From assembly GCA_946479745.1 (NCBI GenBank), contig CAMLGZ010000014.1:1-64000 (forward strand): a stretch of 64,000 nt of DNA, written 5' to 3'. This stretch comes from an uncultured Pseudoxanthomonas sp. (lineage in GTDB: Bacteria; Pseudomonadota; Gammaproteobacteria; Xanthomonadales; Xanthomonadaceae). Each line of letters starts with the position of its first letter. The first letter of the stretch is position 1. The notes under the pieces are model-generated. The model ran no database searches. It had not been told where the DNA came from and worked only from the letters and a program-made list of their open reading frames with translations. Of this stretch, positions 49,386 to 58,940 are shown one piece after another. The position numbers and the translations under genes were made by a program.

Positions 49386-50151
49386 CGCGCACCTCTATTT
49401 TCTGCGAGCGCAAATAACGCTTGAGTTCCGGGATTGCGATCCGGCCGCTGTGGAAAACGCTGGCCGCCAACGCGCCATCGGCATCGGCCTGCTGGAAAAC
49501 CTGGGCGAAGTGTTCCGGCTCGCCCGCGCCGCCGGAAGCCACCAGCGGCACCGAGCAGAGCGCACGCGCCGCGCTGAGCTGCTCCACATCGTAGCCCCGC
49601 CGCACTCCATCGCTATCCATGCAGTTCAACACGATCTCGCCGGCGCCCAGGCGCTGCGCTTCGACCACCCAATCCAGCGTACGTATCGGTAACGACCGTG
49701 TTTTCGACGGATCGCCCGTGTAGCTGCGTACCCGCCATTCACCGTCCGCTTCGCGGACCGAATCGATGCCGACGACGATGCATTGCACGCCGAACGCGTC
49801 GGCCAACTCGGAGATCAAAGCGGGCCGCTCAAGCGCGGGACTGTTGATCGATATCTTGTCCGCACCCGCGTACAGCACCGCGCGTGCGGTTTCCACATCG
49901 CGGATGCCGCCCGCGACGCAGAACGGAATGTCCAATAATGCGGAAACACGATTGACCCAGGTCCGGTCCACCGAACGTCCTTCCGGGCTGGCGCCTATGT
50001 CGTAGAACACCAGTTCGTCTGCGCCTTCATCGCGATAGCGCAGCGCCAGTTCGGCGATGTCGCCCATATCCACGTGGTCGCGGAAGCGCACGCCCTTGAC
50101 CACGCGGCCGTCGCGCACGTCCAGGCAGGGAATGATCCGGCGGCTCAGCAT
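49375..50151 (-). CDS. hisF: Imidazole glycerol phosphate synthase, cyclase subunit
   Basis: 258 residues from the ATG at 50151. (beta-alpha)8 barrel with catalytic Asp in [15 protein letters not shown] and [10 protein letters not shown], and phosphate loops VAGGIRD and VASGGAGEP. With HisH it makes IGP and AICAR from PRFAR and glutamine. It overlaps hisA by 7 bp. Confidence 0.97.
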   Translation of the reverse strand: MLSRRIIPCLDVRDGRVVKGVRFRDHVDMGDIAELALRYRDEGADELVFYDIGASPEGRSVDRTWVNRVSALLDIPFCVAGGIRDVETARAVLYAGADKISINSPALERPALISELADAFGVQCIVVGIDSVREADGEWRVRSYTGDPSKTRSLPIRTLDWVVEAQRLGAGEIVLNCMDSDGVRRGYDVEQLSAARALCSVPLVASGGAGEPEHFAQVFQQADADGALAASVFHSGRIAIPELKRYLRSQKIEVRDVG

Positions 50152-50882
50152 GCCAGCGTCTCCGCCAGATCGAGTTTGCCTTCCAACAAGGCACGCCCCA
50201 GCACGATGCCCGCGCAACCTTGCTGCTTCGCCGCCGCGACATCGGCGACTTCGCGAACCCCACCCGAGGCCTGCACCTGCAGCGAAGGCGCGATTGCCTG
50301 AAGGTGCGCGTAGAGCGCGGCGTTGGGCCCGGAAAGCATGCCGTCGCGGGCGATGTCCGTGCTCAAAAGGTGTTGCAGACCTCCACTGGCATAGCGCACG
50401 GCGAGCTCATCCAAAGTGGCTTCGGCGGTTTCGGTCCAGCCGTGGACCGGCAGCCGCCACACGCCTTGTTCGTCCTGGCGCGCGTCGAGCGCCACGGTGA
50501 TCCGCTCGACGCCGAATTCGGCGACCCATTCCAACACCTGCTCCGGCTGCTGGACCGCCAGCGATCCCACCACCACACGCGACGCTCCCGCTGCGAGCAT
50601 GCGGTACACGTCCTCGCGCGAACGCACGCCGCCGCCGGTTTGCACTTTCAAACCGGTGAATGCGCAGATCTCGCGCAAAAGCGGCGAAAGCGTATAGCCC
50701 CCGGCTTTGGCGGCATCCAGGTCGACCAGGTGCAGCCACTCGGCGCCCTGTGCCGCATAGCGGCTTGCGGTGTCGAGCGGATCGTGTCCGTAGGTGGTTT
50801 CCCGTGCGTAGTCGCCCTGCGCCAACCGCACTACGCGCCCTTCGCGCACATCGATGGCCGGGTAGACCGTGAATGCGTTCAT
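50145..50882 (-). CDS. hisA: ProFAR isomerase
   Basis: 245 residues from the ATG overlapping the hisH stop (ATGA). Barrel paralogous to His[15 protein letters not shown] with the catalytic Asp, [18 protein letters not shown] with the second Asp, and [14 protein letters not shown]. It isomerises ProFAR to PRFAR. Confidence 0.97.
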   Translation of the reverse strand: MNAFTVYPAIDVREGRVVRLAQGDYARETTYGHDPLDTASRYAAQGAEWLHLVDLDAAKAGGYTLSPLLREICAFTGLKVQTGGGVRSREDVYRMLAAGASRVVVGSLAVQQPEQVLEWVAEFGVERITVALDARQDEQGVWRLPVHGWTETAEATLDELAVRYASGGLQHLLSTDIARDGMLSGPNAALYAHLQAIAPSLQVQASGGVREVADVAAAKQQGCAGIVLGRALLEGKLDLAETLAC

Positions 50883-51478
50883 GCCAGCCCGCCTTCGAGG
50901 AAGTTCTGCAGCAACCGCGCGCCGGTCCTGGCCGACCGTTCCGGATGGAATTGCGCGCCGGCGACACGGCCGCGCTGCACTACCGCGGCGAAAGACTCGC
51001 CATGGTCGCTGGAGAACAGACAGTCCGCAGTCACCGGCGCGGCGTAGCTGTGCACGAAATAGGCGCGGTCGCCCGCTTCTATTCCTCCGCTGAGCGAGCT
51101 TTCGCGCAAGGGCTGCAGGGTGTTCCAACCCATGTGCGGTACACGGATAGCGTTGCTCGCCGGCAGCTTGGCGACTTTGCCGGGAATTAGGCCCAGGCAT
51201 TCCACATCGCCTTCTTCCGAGCGTTCGTACAGCAATTGCATGCCCACGCAAACACCCAGCAGAGGCCGCTCCAGCGTACGCAAGGTTTCCACAAGATCCA
51301 GTTCGCGCAACCGGCCCATCACCATCGCCGCGGTGCTGACACCTGGCAGTATCACGCGATCCGCCTCGCGGATGAGCCTGGCATCGCCGGTCAAGGTCGC
51401 TTCCACGCCAAGCCGTTGCAGCGCGAACAGTACCGAGCCGATATTCGCACCGCCGGCATCGACCAGCGCCACCCGCAT
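50879..51478 (-). CDS. hisH: Imidazole glycerol phosphate synthase, glutaminase subunit
   Basis: 199 residues, class I glutamine amidotransferase. Nucleophile Cys in [13 protein letters not shown] and the His/Glu pair in QFHPERS; the N-terminus [14 protein letters not shown] is typical. It supplies ammonia to HisF. The ATG shares one base with the hisB stop (TGATG). Confidence 0.97.
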   Translation of the reverse strand: MRVALVDAGGANIGSVLFALQRLGVEATLTGDARLIREADRVILPGVSTAAMVMGRLRELDLVETLRTLERPLLGVCVGMQLLYERSEEGDVECLGLIPGKVAKLPASNAIRVPHMGWNTLQPLRESSLSGGIEAGDRAYFVHSYAAPVTADCLFSSDHGESFAAVVQRGRVAGAQFHPERSARTGARLLQNFLEGGLA

Positions 51479-52551
51479 CAGAGCGCCCCCTTGGTGCTGG
51501 GCAACTCGACGCCTTCGCGCCTGATCGCCTGGCGCAACGCGCGGGCGAAGGACTTGAAGCAGGCTTCGACCTTGTGGTGATCGTTTTCTCCGTGCACCTG
51601 CAAATTGAGATTCAGGCCGGAGGCGTCGCAGACCGAGCGGAAGAAGTGCGGCACCAGTTCGGTAGGCAGGTCGCCCACCCGCTCGCGCTTGAATTCTCCG
51701 GAGAACACGAAGTACGGCCGGCCGCTGAAATCCAACGCGGCGCTGGCCAGCGTTTCGTCCATCGGCAAGGTGAATCCGTACCGGCCGATCCCGCGCTTGT
51801 CGCCCAGCGCCTCTTTCAGGGCCTGCCCCAGCGCCAGCCCCGTATCCTCAACCGTGTGGTGCTCGTCGATATGCAGATCGCCATCGGTCTTCACTTTCAG
51901 CGCGAAGCCGCCATGCTTGCCGATCTGTTCGAGCATGTGGTCGAAGAACGGCAGACCCGTTGAGATGGCGGGCTCGGCGACGCGATCCAGGTCGACTTCC
52001 ACCCGGATTTTCGTTTCCTTGGTATCGCGCTGCACGGATGAGCGACGCGGCGCGTCTGCAAGTTCGTGGGCGATGCCGGACCAATCCCACTCGCCGCCGA
52101 ACTGCGCGGTCCGCAACTGAAAGCCGCGGATGCGCAGGTTGTCGGCGAAAGCGATGTCGGTTTCCCGATCGCCGACCATGGCCGAGCGCGACCAGTCGAT
52201 GTTGCGGTCCTGCAGGTAAGGCAGCACCAGCCCGATGCCCGGCTTGCGCGTGGGTTTGTTTTCCTGCGGCCAGCTGCAGTCGATCAGCACTTCCCGGAAC
52301 ACGATGCCCTGGCTTTCGAAGATCTGCAGCATCAGATCGTTGGGGCCGTCGAAGGACGCTTGCGGATAGCTTTCGCTGCCCAGCCCGTCCTGGTTGGTCA
52401 CGATGACGAACTGATAGCCTGCATCGCGTAGCTTGAGCAACGCGGGCACCACATCCTCGACGAAGCGGATTTTCTCGTAGGCGTCGATCTGGAAGTCGGC
52501 CGGCTCCTCGATCAGGGTGCCGTCGCGGTCGATGAAAAGGATGGGGGTCAT
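51478..52551 (-). CDS. hisB: Bifunctional histidinol-phosphatase / IGP dehydratase
   Basis: 357 residues. The N-terminal HAD phosphatase (about 1-165) has [12 protein letters not shown] and MVGDRETDI; the C-terminal dehydratase (about 170-357) has the metal-binding [10 protein letters not shown] and ENDHHKVEA. This fusion is the E. coli and xanthomonad form. Upstream, 163 bp carrying a repeat separates it from hisC, the only real gap in the operon. Confidence 0.97.
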   Translation of the reverse strand: MTPILFIDRDGTLIEEPADFQIDAYEKIRFVEDVVPALLKLRDAGYQFVIVTNQDGLGSESYPQASFDGPNDLMLQIFESQGIVFREVLIDCSWPQENKPTRKPGIGLVLPYLQDRNIDWSRSAMVGDRETDIAFADNLRIRGFQLRTAQFGGEWDWSGIAHELADAPRRSSVQRDTKETKIRVEVDLDRVAEPAISTGLPFFDHMLEQIGKHGGFALKVKTDGDLHIDEHHTVEDTGLALGQALKEALGDKRGIGRYGFTLPMDETLASAALDFSGRPYFVFSGEFKRERVGDLPTELVPHFFRSVCDASGLNLNLQVHGENDHHKVEACFKSFARALRQAIRREGVELPSTKGAL

Positions 52552-52574
52552 GGACGTTCACCCTGATCGCGAAA

Positions 52575-52682
52575 AGCAAATCCCCCCTGCCCCCCTTTTT
52601 CAAAGGGGGGAAACGGGAAACTCATTGCAATGGAGCGCAAGGGCCTCCCCCTTTGAAAAAGGGGGATCGAGGGGGATTTGCT
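52575..52682. repeat. Paired repeat inside the his operon (gggggatttgct family)
   Basis: Inverted arms agcaaatcccccctgccccc... and ...gagggggatttgct, each with a palindrome cccctttgaaaaaggggg. It occupies the hisC-hisB gap. In the transcript it would form strong hairpins that could affect stability or coupling. Confidence 0.88.
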
Positions 52683-52714
52683 TCTGCACTTGCTTTCCGT
52701 AGTTCCAAAATCAC

Positions 52715-53797
52715 TCACGCCGCCACCTCGACCTTCCGCAATGCCTGAATCACCCTGTCATTCTGCACAGGCGACCCCACCGTGATGCGCAGGGCATCAT
52801 CCAACTGCGGCGCAGCGCGTTGGTCGCGCACCACCACGCCTGCGGCAAGCAACGAGCGGAACGCGGATTCGGCGTCGCGGAAACGCACCAGCAGATAATT
52901 TCCCTGGGACGGATAGATCCGCCGCACTTCGGCCATGCCGGCAAGCGCTGCCTCCAGCCGCGCGCGCTCGGAGCGGATCAGTGCGACGCGTTGCCGCGTT
53001 TCAACCAGCGCAACTGACGACAGGCCGGCCAGCGCTAACTCCGCGCAGGGCGTAGGAACCGGATAGGGAGCCTGGCAGCGCCGCAAAACGTCGATCAACG
53101 CCGTATCGGCGATCACCACGCCGATGCGGGCGGCAGCCAACGCATGCGCCTTGGACAGCGTGCGCAACACGGCGATGTTTGCCTGGCGCGCCACCACCGT
53201 CGTGGCCGAGGGGAGGTCGGAGAACTCGCCATAAGCCTCATCGACTACCAACAACGCCTTGCCCTCGATACGCTTGGCGAGTCGCTCGATATCCGCAAGA
53301 GGAATCGCCGACCCGGCAGGATTGGAAGGCGAACACAGGAACACCAGTTTTGCGTTGCTCTCGATCGCCATCGCGGCGATGGCGTTGAGATCGGCCACGA
53401 AGCCATCGGCCTCGTCGCGCAAGGGAACCTCGATGATCGGCGCGTTCTGCAAGCGCGCGCAGACGGCGTACATGCCGAACACCGGCGGCGTGATGAGCAC
53501 CGCATCGCGCCCGGGATTGCAGAGTGCGCGCACCAGCAGGTCGATGGCCTCGTCGCTGCCCCGCCCGATCAGCAATTGCGATTCCTCGCAGGCGTACAGG
53601 CCGGCCAAGGCACTGCGCAGCGCGGCGGGCTGCGGATCGGGATAACGCCGGCTGGTGGCTCTGGCGTCGGCCGGGTTGGCCCAGGCCGATTCATTGGCGT
53701 TCAGCCAGATGTCGCCTGGCAGCGTTTCGCTGCGTGCCGACTTGTAACCCGCGAAATCGCGCAGGTCTTCGCGCACCAGTTCCAGCACCCCGCTCAC
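52715..53797 (-). CDS. hisC: Histidinol-phosphate aminotransferase
   Basis: 360 residues from a GTG at 53797 overlapping the hisD stop (GTGA); the open frame to 53878 lies in hisD. PLP type I aminotransferase with [31 protein letters not shown] and the PLP Lys in [16 protein letters not shown]. It converts imidazole acetol phosphate to histidinol phosphate. Confidence 0.96.
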   Translation of the reverse strand: MSGVLELVREDLRDFAGYKSARSETLPGDIWLNANESAWANPADARATSRRYPDPQPAALRSALAGLYACEESQLLIGRGSDEAIDLLVRALCNPGRDAVLITPPVFGMYAVCARLQNAPIIEVPLRDEADGFVADLNAIAAMAIESNAKLVFLCSPSNPAGSAIPLADIERLAKRIEGKALLVVDEAYGEFSDLPSATTVVARQANIAVLRTLSKAHALAAARIGVVIADTALIDVLRRCQAPYPVPTPCAELALAGLSSVALVETRQRVALIRSERARLEAALAGMAEVRRIYPSQGNYLLVRFRDAESAFRSLLAAGVVVRDQRAAPQLDDALRITVGSPVQNDRVIQALRKVEVAA

Positions 53798-55152
53798 TCC
53801 GTCGCCTCCCGCATCCTCAGCACCACCGCATTGGCGTGCGCATCCAGCCCTTCCGCCTTGGCCAGCGTCACCGCGCAAGCACCGATACCGGCGATGCCCG
53901 AGCGGCTGGCCGATTGCACGCTGACGAAATTCTGGAAGCTGGAGACGCTGACACCGCTGTAGGCCGCGGCCGCGCCGCTGGTGGGCAGCACGTGGTTGGT
54001 GCCGCTGCAGTAGTCGCCCAACGCTTCAGGAGTGAAATCGCCCAGGAAAACCGAGCCTGCGGCCTCCACTTTATTCAGCCATGCGCGCGGTTCGCGCAGC
54101 GCGAGGATCAGGTGTTCCGGAGCGTATTCGTTACTGATGGCGAAAGCCTGTTCCAGCGACTCAACCTTGATCAGCCGCGATGCCCCCAGCGCCTCGCGCG
54201 CTATCGCCGCGCGCGGCAACAAGGCGAGCTGCGATTCTATTTCCAGCTCGACGGCCGACAGCAACCCAGCGTCGTCCGACAACAGCAATACTTGCGAATC
54301 CGGGCCATGCTCGGCCTGCGACAGCAGGTCCGCCGCAACGAAGGCGGGGTTGGCGCCCGCATCGGCGATCACCAGCACCTCCGACGGCCCAGCGGGCATG
54401 TCGATGGCCACGGTGCCGCTGCGGGCGACCTGTTGCTTGGCTTCGGTCACGTAACTGTTGCCGGGCCCGAAGATCTTGTCGCATTTGCGGATCGTGCCGG
54501 TGCCGAACGCCATGGCTGCAATCGCCTGGGCTCCGCCGAGCTTGAGCACGCGCGATACGCCGGTCAGCCGCGCGGCGACCAGCACGGCCGGATCGGCGCT
54601 GCCATCGGTGCGCGGAGGCGTGCACAGCAGCACCTCGCTGCAGCCGGCCAATTGCGCGGGAACTCCCAGCATGAGCGCGGTGGAAGGCAGCGGCGCGCTT
54701 CCCGCCGGCACGTAAAGGCCTACGCGCCGTACCGGCCGCACCATGCGCTCGCAGACCACGCCCGGCGCGGTTTCGACCGCATAGGGCTGAGCCATGCCGG
54801 CGCGGTGGAAGGCTTCGATACGTCCGGCGGCCTCGCGCATCGCGGATTTCAGTTGCGCAGGCACGGCGGATTCGGCAGCTGCGAATTCTTCCTTGCCCAC
54901 CTCGAAGTTTTCCAACGCGACCTTGTCGAATCGCGCGGTTATTTCCCGCAACGCCGCATCCCCGCGTTCGCGAACGTCCGACAGCAATCCGGCGACCGCA
55001 TCGCGCGTGGCCGCCGATACCTGCTGCACTGGCCGCAACAAGGCAGCACGACGCGAATGCGGGTCCAGCGAAGCCCATTCGAGCCTATTCATGGCTGGCG
55101 CGCTCGTGACAGGCGCGCTCGTGACAGGCGTGCTCGAGGCAGACGCGCTCAT
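53794..55152 (-). CDS. hisD: Histidinol dehydrogenase
   Basis: 452 residues from the ATG overlapping the hisG stop (ATGA). The first 20 residues are a low-complexity TSAPV-type repeat; an ATG at 55092 (MNRLEW) would give a conventional N-terminus. [44 protein letters not shown] and EYAPEHLIL are the family signatures with zinc and catalytic residues. It oxidises histidinol to histidine in two NAD steps. Confidence 0.96.
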   Translation of the reverse strand: MSASASSTPVTSAPVTSAPAMNRLEWASLDPHSRRAALLRPVQQVSAATRDAVAGLLSDVRERGDAALREITARFDKVALENFEVGKEEFAAAESAVPAQLKSAMREAAGRIEAFHRAGMAQPYAVETAPGVVCERMVRPVRRVGLYVPAGSAPLPSTALMLGVPAQLAGCSEVLLCTPPRTDGSADPAVLVAARLTGVSRVLKLGGAQAIAAMAFGTGTIRKCDKIFGPGNSYVTEAKQQVARSGTVAIDMPAGPSEVLVIADAGANPAFVAADLLSQAEHGPDSQVLLLSDDAGLLSAVELEIESQLALLPRAAIAREALGASRLIKVESLEQAFAISNEYAPEHLILALREPRAWLNKVEAAGSVFLGDFTPEALGDYCSGTNHVLPTSGAAAAYSGVSVSSFQNFVSVQSASRSGIAGIGACAVTLAKAEGLDAHANAVVLRMREATE

Positions 55153-56063
55153 GCCAGCGACCTCTCCACGGCCAGCACCATCAGGCCCTGCGCGCCCGCA
55201 CGCTCGAGTTCCTCCAGCCTCTGCCACGTCACCAGCCCATGGCACATGGTCTGCAAGGACAACGGACCCTCGGCGCTGGCCTGCAGATAGGTGGGCGGAT
55301 CGGCATCGGGCAGCAGACGCAACAACGCAGGCACAGTGGCGCGATCGGCGCGGAACATCAGCAACTTGCTGTCCTTGAGCTTGAGCACGCCCTCCATCCG
55401 GCGCAGCAGCATCGCGGCCAGATCGGCGCGCTGGTCTTCCAGTTCGCGTGCCGGCCCGGCCAACACCGCCTCGCTTTCCAACAAGGTCTCGACCGGCTTG
55501 AGCTGGTTGGCCAGCAAGGTGGCGCCGCTGGAAACCAGGTCGCAGATCAGGTCGGCCGTGCCCAGCTTGGGGGCGATCTCCACTGAGCCGGACAGCTCGA
55601 CCACACTGGCGCGTACGCCCTGCTTCTCCAGCCAGTCGCTCAGGATTGCGGGATAACTGGTGGCGATGCGCATGCCCTCCAGCTGCGCAGGACCTTGCCA
55701 GTCCCAGGTTTCGGGAATGGCGAGCATCAGGCGGCAGCCGCCGAATCCCAGCGCATGCATTTCCCTGTAGGCATCGGTCAGGCCGAACCGCGCACGGGCC
55801 GCGGCCTGTTCGTTCAATTCGTTGCGCCCCACCACGCCGAAATCGCAGACTCCATCGGCGATCAGGCCCGGAATATCGTCGTCGCGCACCAGCAGCAGAT
55901 CCACCGGCAGCGATTCGCCATAGCAGAACAGCTTGTCGCGGCTCTCCCGCCAGCTCAGGCCGCAGGCCGACAGCAGCGCGCGCGCCGGTTCGGCGAGACG
56001 TCCGCTCTTCTGGATGGCGATGCGCAGGCGATCGCGCGTCGCGCTGGCGGCTATGGGGCTCAT
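55149..56063 (-). CDS. hisG: ATP phosphoribosyltransferase, long form
   Basis: 304 residues from the ATG at 56063; the frame is open to 56300 through the preceding gene. [52 protein letters not shown] in parts, and a C-terminal ACT-like regulatory domain ([19 protein letters not shown]) mark the hexameric, histidine-inhibited long form. It starts the pathway from ATP and PRPP. 26 bp after the TrpR-like gene. Confidence 0.97.
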   Translation of the reverse strand: MSPIAASATRDRLRIAIQKSGRLAEPARALLSACGLSWRESRDKLFCYGESLPVDLLLVRDDDIPGLIADGVCDFGVVGRNELNEQAAARARFGLTDAYREMHALGFGGCRLMLAIPETWDWQGPAQLEGMRIATSYPAILSDWLEKQGVRASVVELSGSVEIAPKLGTADLICDLVSSGATLLANQLKPVETLLESEAVLAGPARELEDQRADLAAMLLRRMEGVLKLKDSKLLMFRADRATVPALLRLLPDADPPTYLQASAEGPLSLQTMCHGLVTWQRLEELERAGAQGLMVLAVERSLA

Positions 56064-56089
56064 GTAGGGCGGGCTCGCTTGAGGTTGAA

Positions 56090-56416
56090 TCACTGGGAAA
56101 CGGCGGAAGAACGGGACTGCTGGCGCCGCAAGGCGGAGGCGTAACCGCCGGTACCGCTTTCCAGCGTGCGGGCGACGCGCCCGATGGTGGTCACGCTGAT
56201 TTCGGTCAGATCGTGGATCTCGCGGTAAGGCACTCCCTTGAGCAGCAAGGGCACCACGCGCCAGCGATCGGCCATGGCCTCGAGTTCGGCGGGGGTGCAC
56301 AAGTCCTGCAGGAAGGCCCTTACGTCCTCCGCTTTGGCCAAGCCGGCCAAGGCTCGGGACAAGGCCTGCAGCGAAGCGGAGGCGGCTTGTTCGTTGGCGG
56401 CGGGACGGCGTTTCAT
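56090..56416 (-). CDS. TrpR-like YerC/YecD family regulator (HisR)
   Basis: 108 residues. The TrpR-like helix-turn-helix core: [18 protein letters not shown], then [21 protein letters not shown] as recognition helix, and a short tail. In xanthomonads this gene leads the his operon and is thought to repress it in response to histidine. The palindrome at 56439-56458, 22 bp upstream, is the likely operator. Confidence 0.88.
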   Translation of the reverse strand: MKRRPAANEQAASASLQALSRALAGLAKAEDVRAFLQDLCTPAELEAMADRWRVVPLLLKGVPYREIHDLTEISVTTIGRVARTLESGTGGYASALRRQQSRSSAVSQ

Positions 56417-56438
56417 AGGCGCAGCTTGTATTGATGTA

Positions 56439-56458
56439 TTAATGTGCTATTACATTAA
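56439..56458. promoter_or_regulatory. Palindromic operator between the HisR-like gene and a diguanylate cyclase
   Basis: Perfect inverted repeat ttaatgt-gctatt-acattaa in an AT-rich island. It is the only such island in the divergent region, just upstream of the TrpR-like gene, so it probably serves autoregulation and his control. It may also affect the divergent gene at 56648. No other site is seen between 56459 and 56647. Confidence 0.6.
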
Positions 56459-56647
56459 CTCATGACCGGACGGCCCGTCAATGCCGAAGGTTCGCCGGCC
56501 TGTCCCCGGCAACCGGCTTATTGCGTTGAAGTGATGAAACGGAAAATGAGAAGGAATCCACGAGTGGCCCAATCCGGCGAGAGTAGACTCCCGGAGCGGC
56601 TCTCATGGGGAGCCAAGCACGCGGAAACGCGCATGGGAGCGGGCAGG

Positions 56648-58462
56648 ATGCGGTATTGGCGGAGCCGGTTGATTCGGGTCTTTTTGGTGCTCATGGCTCT
56701 GACGGCCGCGGACGCGTTCGCGCGAACGGCGTTGGAAATCACCAGTACTTCCTCCCACCTGTCGCTGGCGCCGCACACCGGCTACTACCATGACGCGAAA
56801 GGCGGCGATGACCTGGCTGCCGCCACTGCGCATCTGCGGCAAGGCGCATTCAAACCACTGCCGGGCGGCGACGGCACCACCTTCGGTTTCCAGGACGGCG
56901 CGTACTGGTTCCATGCCGTAGTCACCAACCGGAACAACCCCGAGGACAAATGGCTGCTGGTGCAGGAGTACGCGCTGAGCGACCGCATCGACGTCTACGC
57001 CCGATACAGCGATGGCCGCGTGGTCCATGGCGCCGGAGGCGATCACCTGCCCTTCGACCAGCGCAACATCCGTTACCGGCAACCGAACTTCTGGCTGAAT
57101 CTGCAGCCGGGCCAGTCGGTGAACCTGCTGGTGCGCGTGCAAAGCGAGAGCTCGATGCAGGTGCCACTGACGCTCTACTCGCCCGATGCCTTCATCGAAC
57201 AGTCGCGCGATGCGCAGTTCGCGATCGGCCTGTACTACGGCATCCTGCTGGCGTTGTTCACCTACAACCTGGTGCTGTGGCTGACCCTGCGCGACGCCAG
57301 CTATTTCTGGTACCTGTTCCATATCACCGCTTTCGGCCTGGTGCTATTCACCTTGAATGGGCTGGGCTTCGAATATCTATGGCCCAGGTCTGCGTGGCTG
57401 GCCGACCACATGGTGCCGCTATCCATCTGCCTGGCGTTGATCGGCATGCAGCAGTTCGCGCGGATATTCCTGGAGCTGAAACAACGATGGCGATTCGGCG
57501 ACCGTGTGGCGCTGGGGATCATCGTGTTCTTCGTCCTGCTGGGCATCGCGGCCACGCAACTTCCCTATCGCACCGTGGTCCCGTTGGCCTCGGCCGCGGT
57601 ATTTCCCAGCATTTGCTGGATTCTGGTGGAAACGGTGGTCGTGCTGCGTCGCGGCTACAAGCCTGCGAAGCTTTTTCTGCTGGCGTGGTTCCTGTTTCTG
57701 CTCGGCACCGGCATGTTCTCGGCTATCGCTTTCGATCTGCTGCCGAAGAACTTCATCACCGAGTATGGCGTGCAGATCGGTTCGGCGCTGGAGATGTTGC
57801 TGCTGTCCGTCGCTTTGGGCTATCGCTACGCCGCATTGCGCAACGAGAACGAACGCATCGTGCGTGAAGCGCGCGACCAGTTGGAGCATAAGGTGGAAAT
57901 GCGCACCGTGGAACTGCGCCGCGCACTGGGCCAGCTGGAAGAGGCGCATCACCGGTTGAGCGAATCCAGCCGCCACGACGGTCTTACCGAACTCTACAAC
58001 CGTACGCATTTCCGCGAAGCCTTCGAGCGCCTGCTGTCGGAAGCCAGGAACAGCCGCCATCCCATCTCGCTGTTGATGATCGACCTGGATCATTTCAAGA
58101 AGATCAACGATACCTACGGGCACCTGGTCGGCGACGACTGTTTGCGCTCCACCTCCAACACCATGGCCGACGTGTTGGCTCCTTACGACGCGCTGCTGGC
58201 CCGTTTCGGCGGTGAGGAATTCATCGCCGCCCTGCCCGGCATGGACCTTGCCCAGGCCAGCATCGTCGCCGAAGAGCTACGCCAGAGCCTGCACGACCGG
58301 CCCTGCATAAGCGGCGATCTGGTGGTGCCGGTGTCGGCCAGCATCGGCGTGCATTCGGTCGATATCGCCGCCAGGAACAGCGTCGAATCTGCGTTGCAGG
58401 TCGCCGATCAGGCTTTGTACGCAGCCAAGGCCGAAGGGCGCGATTGCGTGCGTACGCTATGA
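56648..58462 (+). CDS. 7TM-DISM diguanylate cyclase
   Basis: 604 residues from the ATG at 56648, 9 nt after gggag, beginning a signal peptide (MRYWRSRLIRVFLVLMALTA). A periplasmic 7TMR-DISMED2 domain (about 30-165; FGFQDGAYWFHAVV, LSDRIDVYARYSDG), seven transmembrane helices (about 170-385), a coiled coil (EARDQLEHKVEMRTVEL) and a GGDEF domain with the intact motif RFGGEEFI. It makes c-di-GMP in response to a periplasmic ligand, by family a carbohydrate or similar. The earlier open frame (from 56462) is not supported. Confidence 0.92.
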   Translation: MRYWRSRLIRVFLVLMALTAADAFARTALEITSTSSHLSLAPHTGYYHDAKGGDDLAAATAHLRQGAFKPLPGGDGTTFGFQDGAYWFHAVVTNRNNPEDKWLLVQEYALSDRIDVYARYSDGRVVHGAGGDHLPFDQRNIRYRQPNFWLNLQPGQSVNLLVRVQSESSMQVPLTLYSPDAFIEQSRDAQFAIGLYYGILLALFTYNLVLWLTLRDASYFWYLFHITAFGLVLFTLNGLGFEYLWPRSAWLADHMVPLSICLALIGMQQFARIFLELKQRWRFGDRVALGIIVFFVLLGIAATQLPYRTVVPLASAAVFPSICWILVETVVVLRRGYKPAKLFLLAWFLFLLGTGMFSAIAFDLLPKNFITEYGVQIGSALEMLLLSVALGYRYAALRNENERIVREARDQLEHKVEMRTVELRRALGQLEEAHHRLSESSRHDGLTELYNRTHFREAFERLLSEARNSRHPISLLMIDLDHFKKINDTYGHLVGDDCLRSTSNTMADVLAPYDALLARFGGEEFIAALPGMDLAQASIVAEELRQSLHDRPCISGDLVVPVSASIGVHSVDIAARNSVESALQVADQALYAAKAEGRDCVRTL

Positions 58463-58507
58463 GCGACACGCGATGATCCAGCACGCGATGACCCCGCGAC
58501 TCCGCGC

Positions 58508-58930
58508 ATGAGCCCCGGGCTCGCCGCCTGGCTGGTAGCCATCAGCGCGGCGATCCTGCTGTTCCTGGGTGTAGTGCACCTGTTGTATACGTTCCGTGGA
58601 CGCAAGCTTCATCCGCGCGATCCCACGCTGGAAGAAGCGATGAAGCAGGGCCATCCGGTGCTGACACGGCGGACCACGATGTGGAACGCCTGGGTGGGAT
58701 TCAACGCCAGCCACAGCATGGGCGCAATCCTGTACGGATTGGTCTACGGCTATCTGGCACTGGCCCACCAGGCGATGCTGTTCGCATCGCCCTTCCTGCT
58801 GGGAACCGGTCTGGTATTGCTGATGGGATACGTTCTAGTGGGCAAGCGCTATTGGTTCAGCGCGCCCAATAGCGGCATTTTCGCCGCTACCGCGCTGTAT
58901 GTCGCCGCCTTGATCGTCGCGTTTCTCTGA
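58508..58930 (+). CDS. Small four-helix membrane protein, unknown function
   Basis: 140 residues with about four transmembrane helices: LVAISAAILLFLGVVHLLY, SMGAILYGLVYGYLALA, FLLGTGLVLLMGYVLVG and IFAATALYVAALIVAFL. The loop MWNAWVGFNASHSMGA has conserved-looking polar residues within the second helix. It resembles the LIC_13387-like hypothetical membrane proteins. It follows the cyclase by 45 bp and may be cotranscribed. Confidence 0.8.
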   Translation: MSPGLAAWLVAISAAILLFLGVVHLLYTFRGRKLHPRDPTLEEAMKQGHPVLTRRTTMWNAWVGFNASHSMGAILYGLVYGYLALAHQAMLFASPFLLGTGLVLLMGYVLVGKRYWFSAPNSGIFAATALYVAALIVAFL

Positions 58931-58940
58931 CTGCAGCCAG

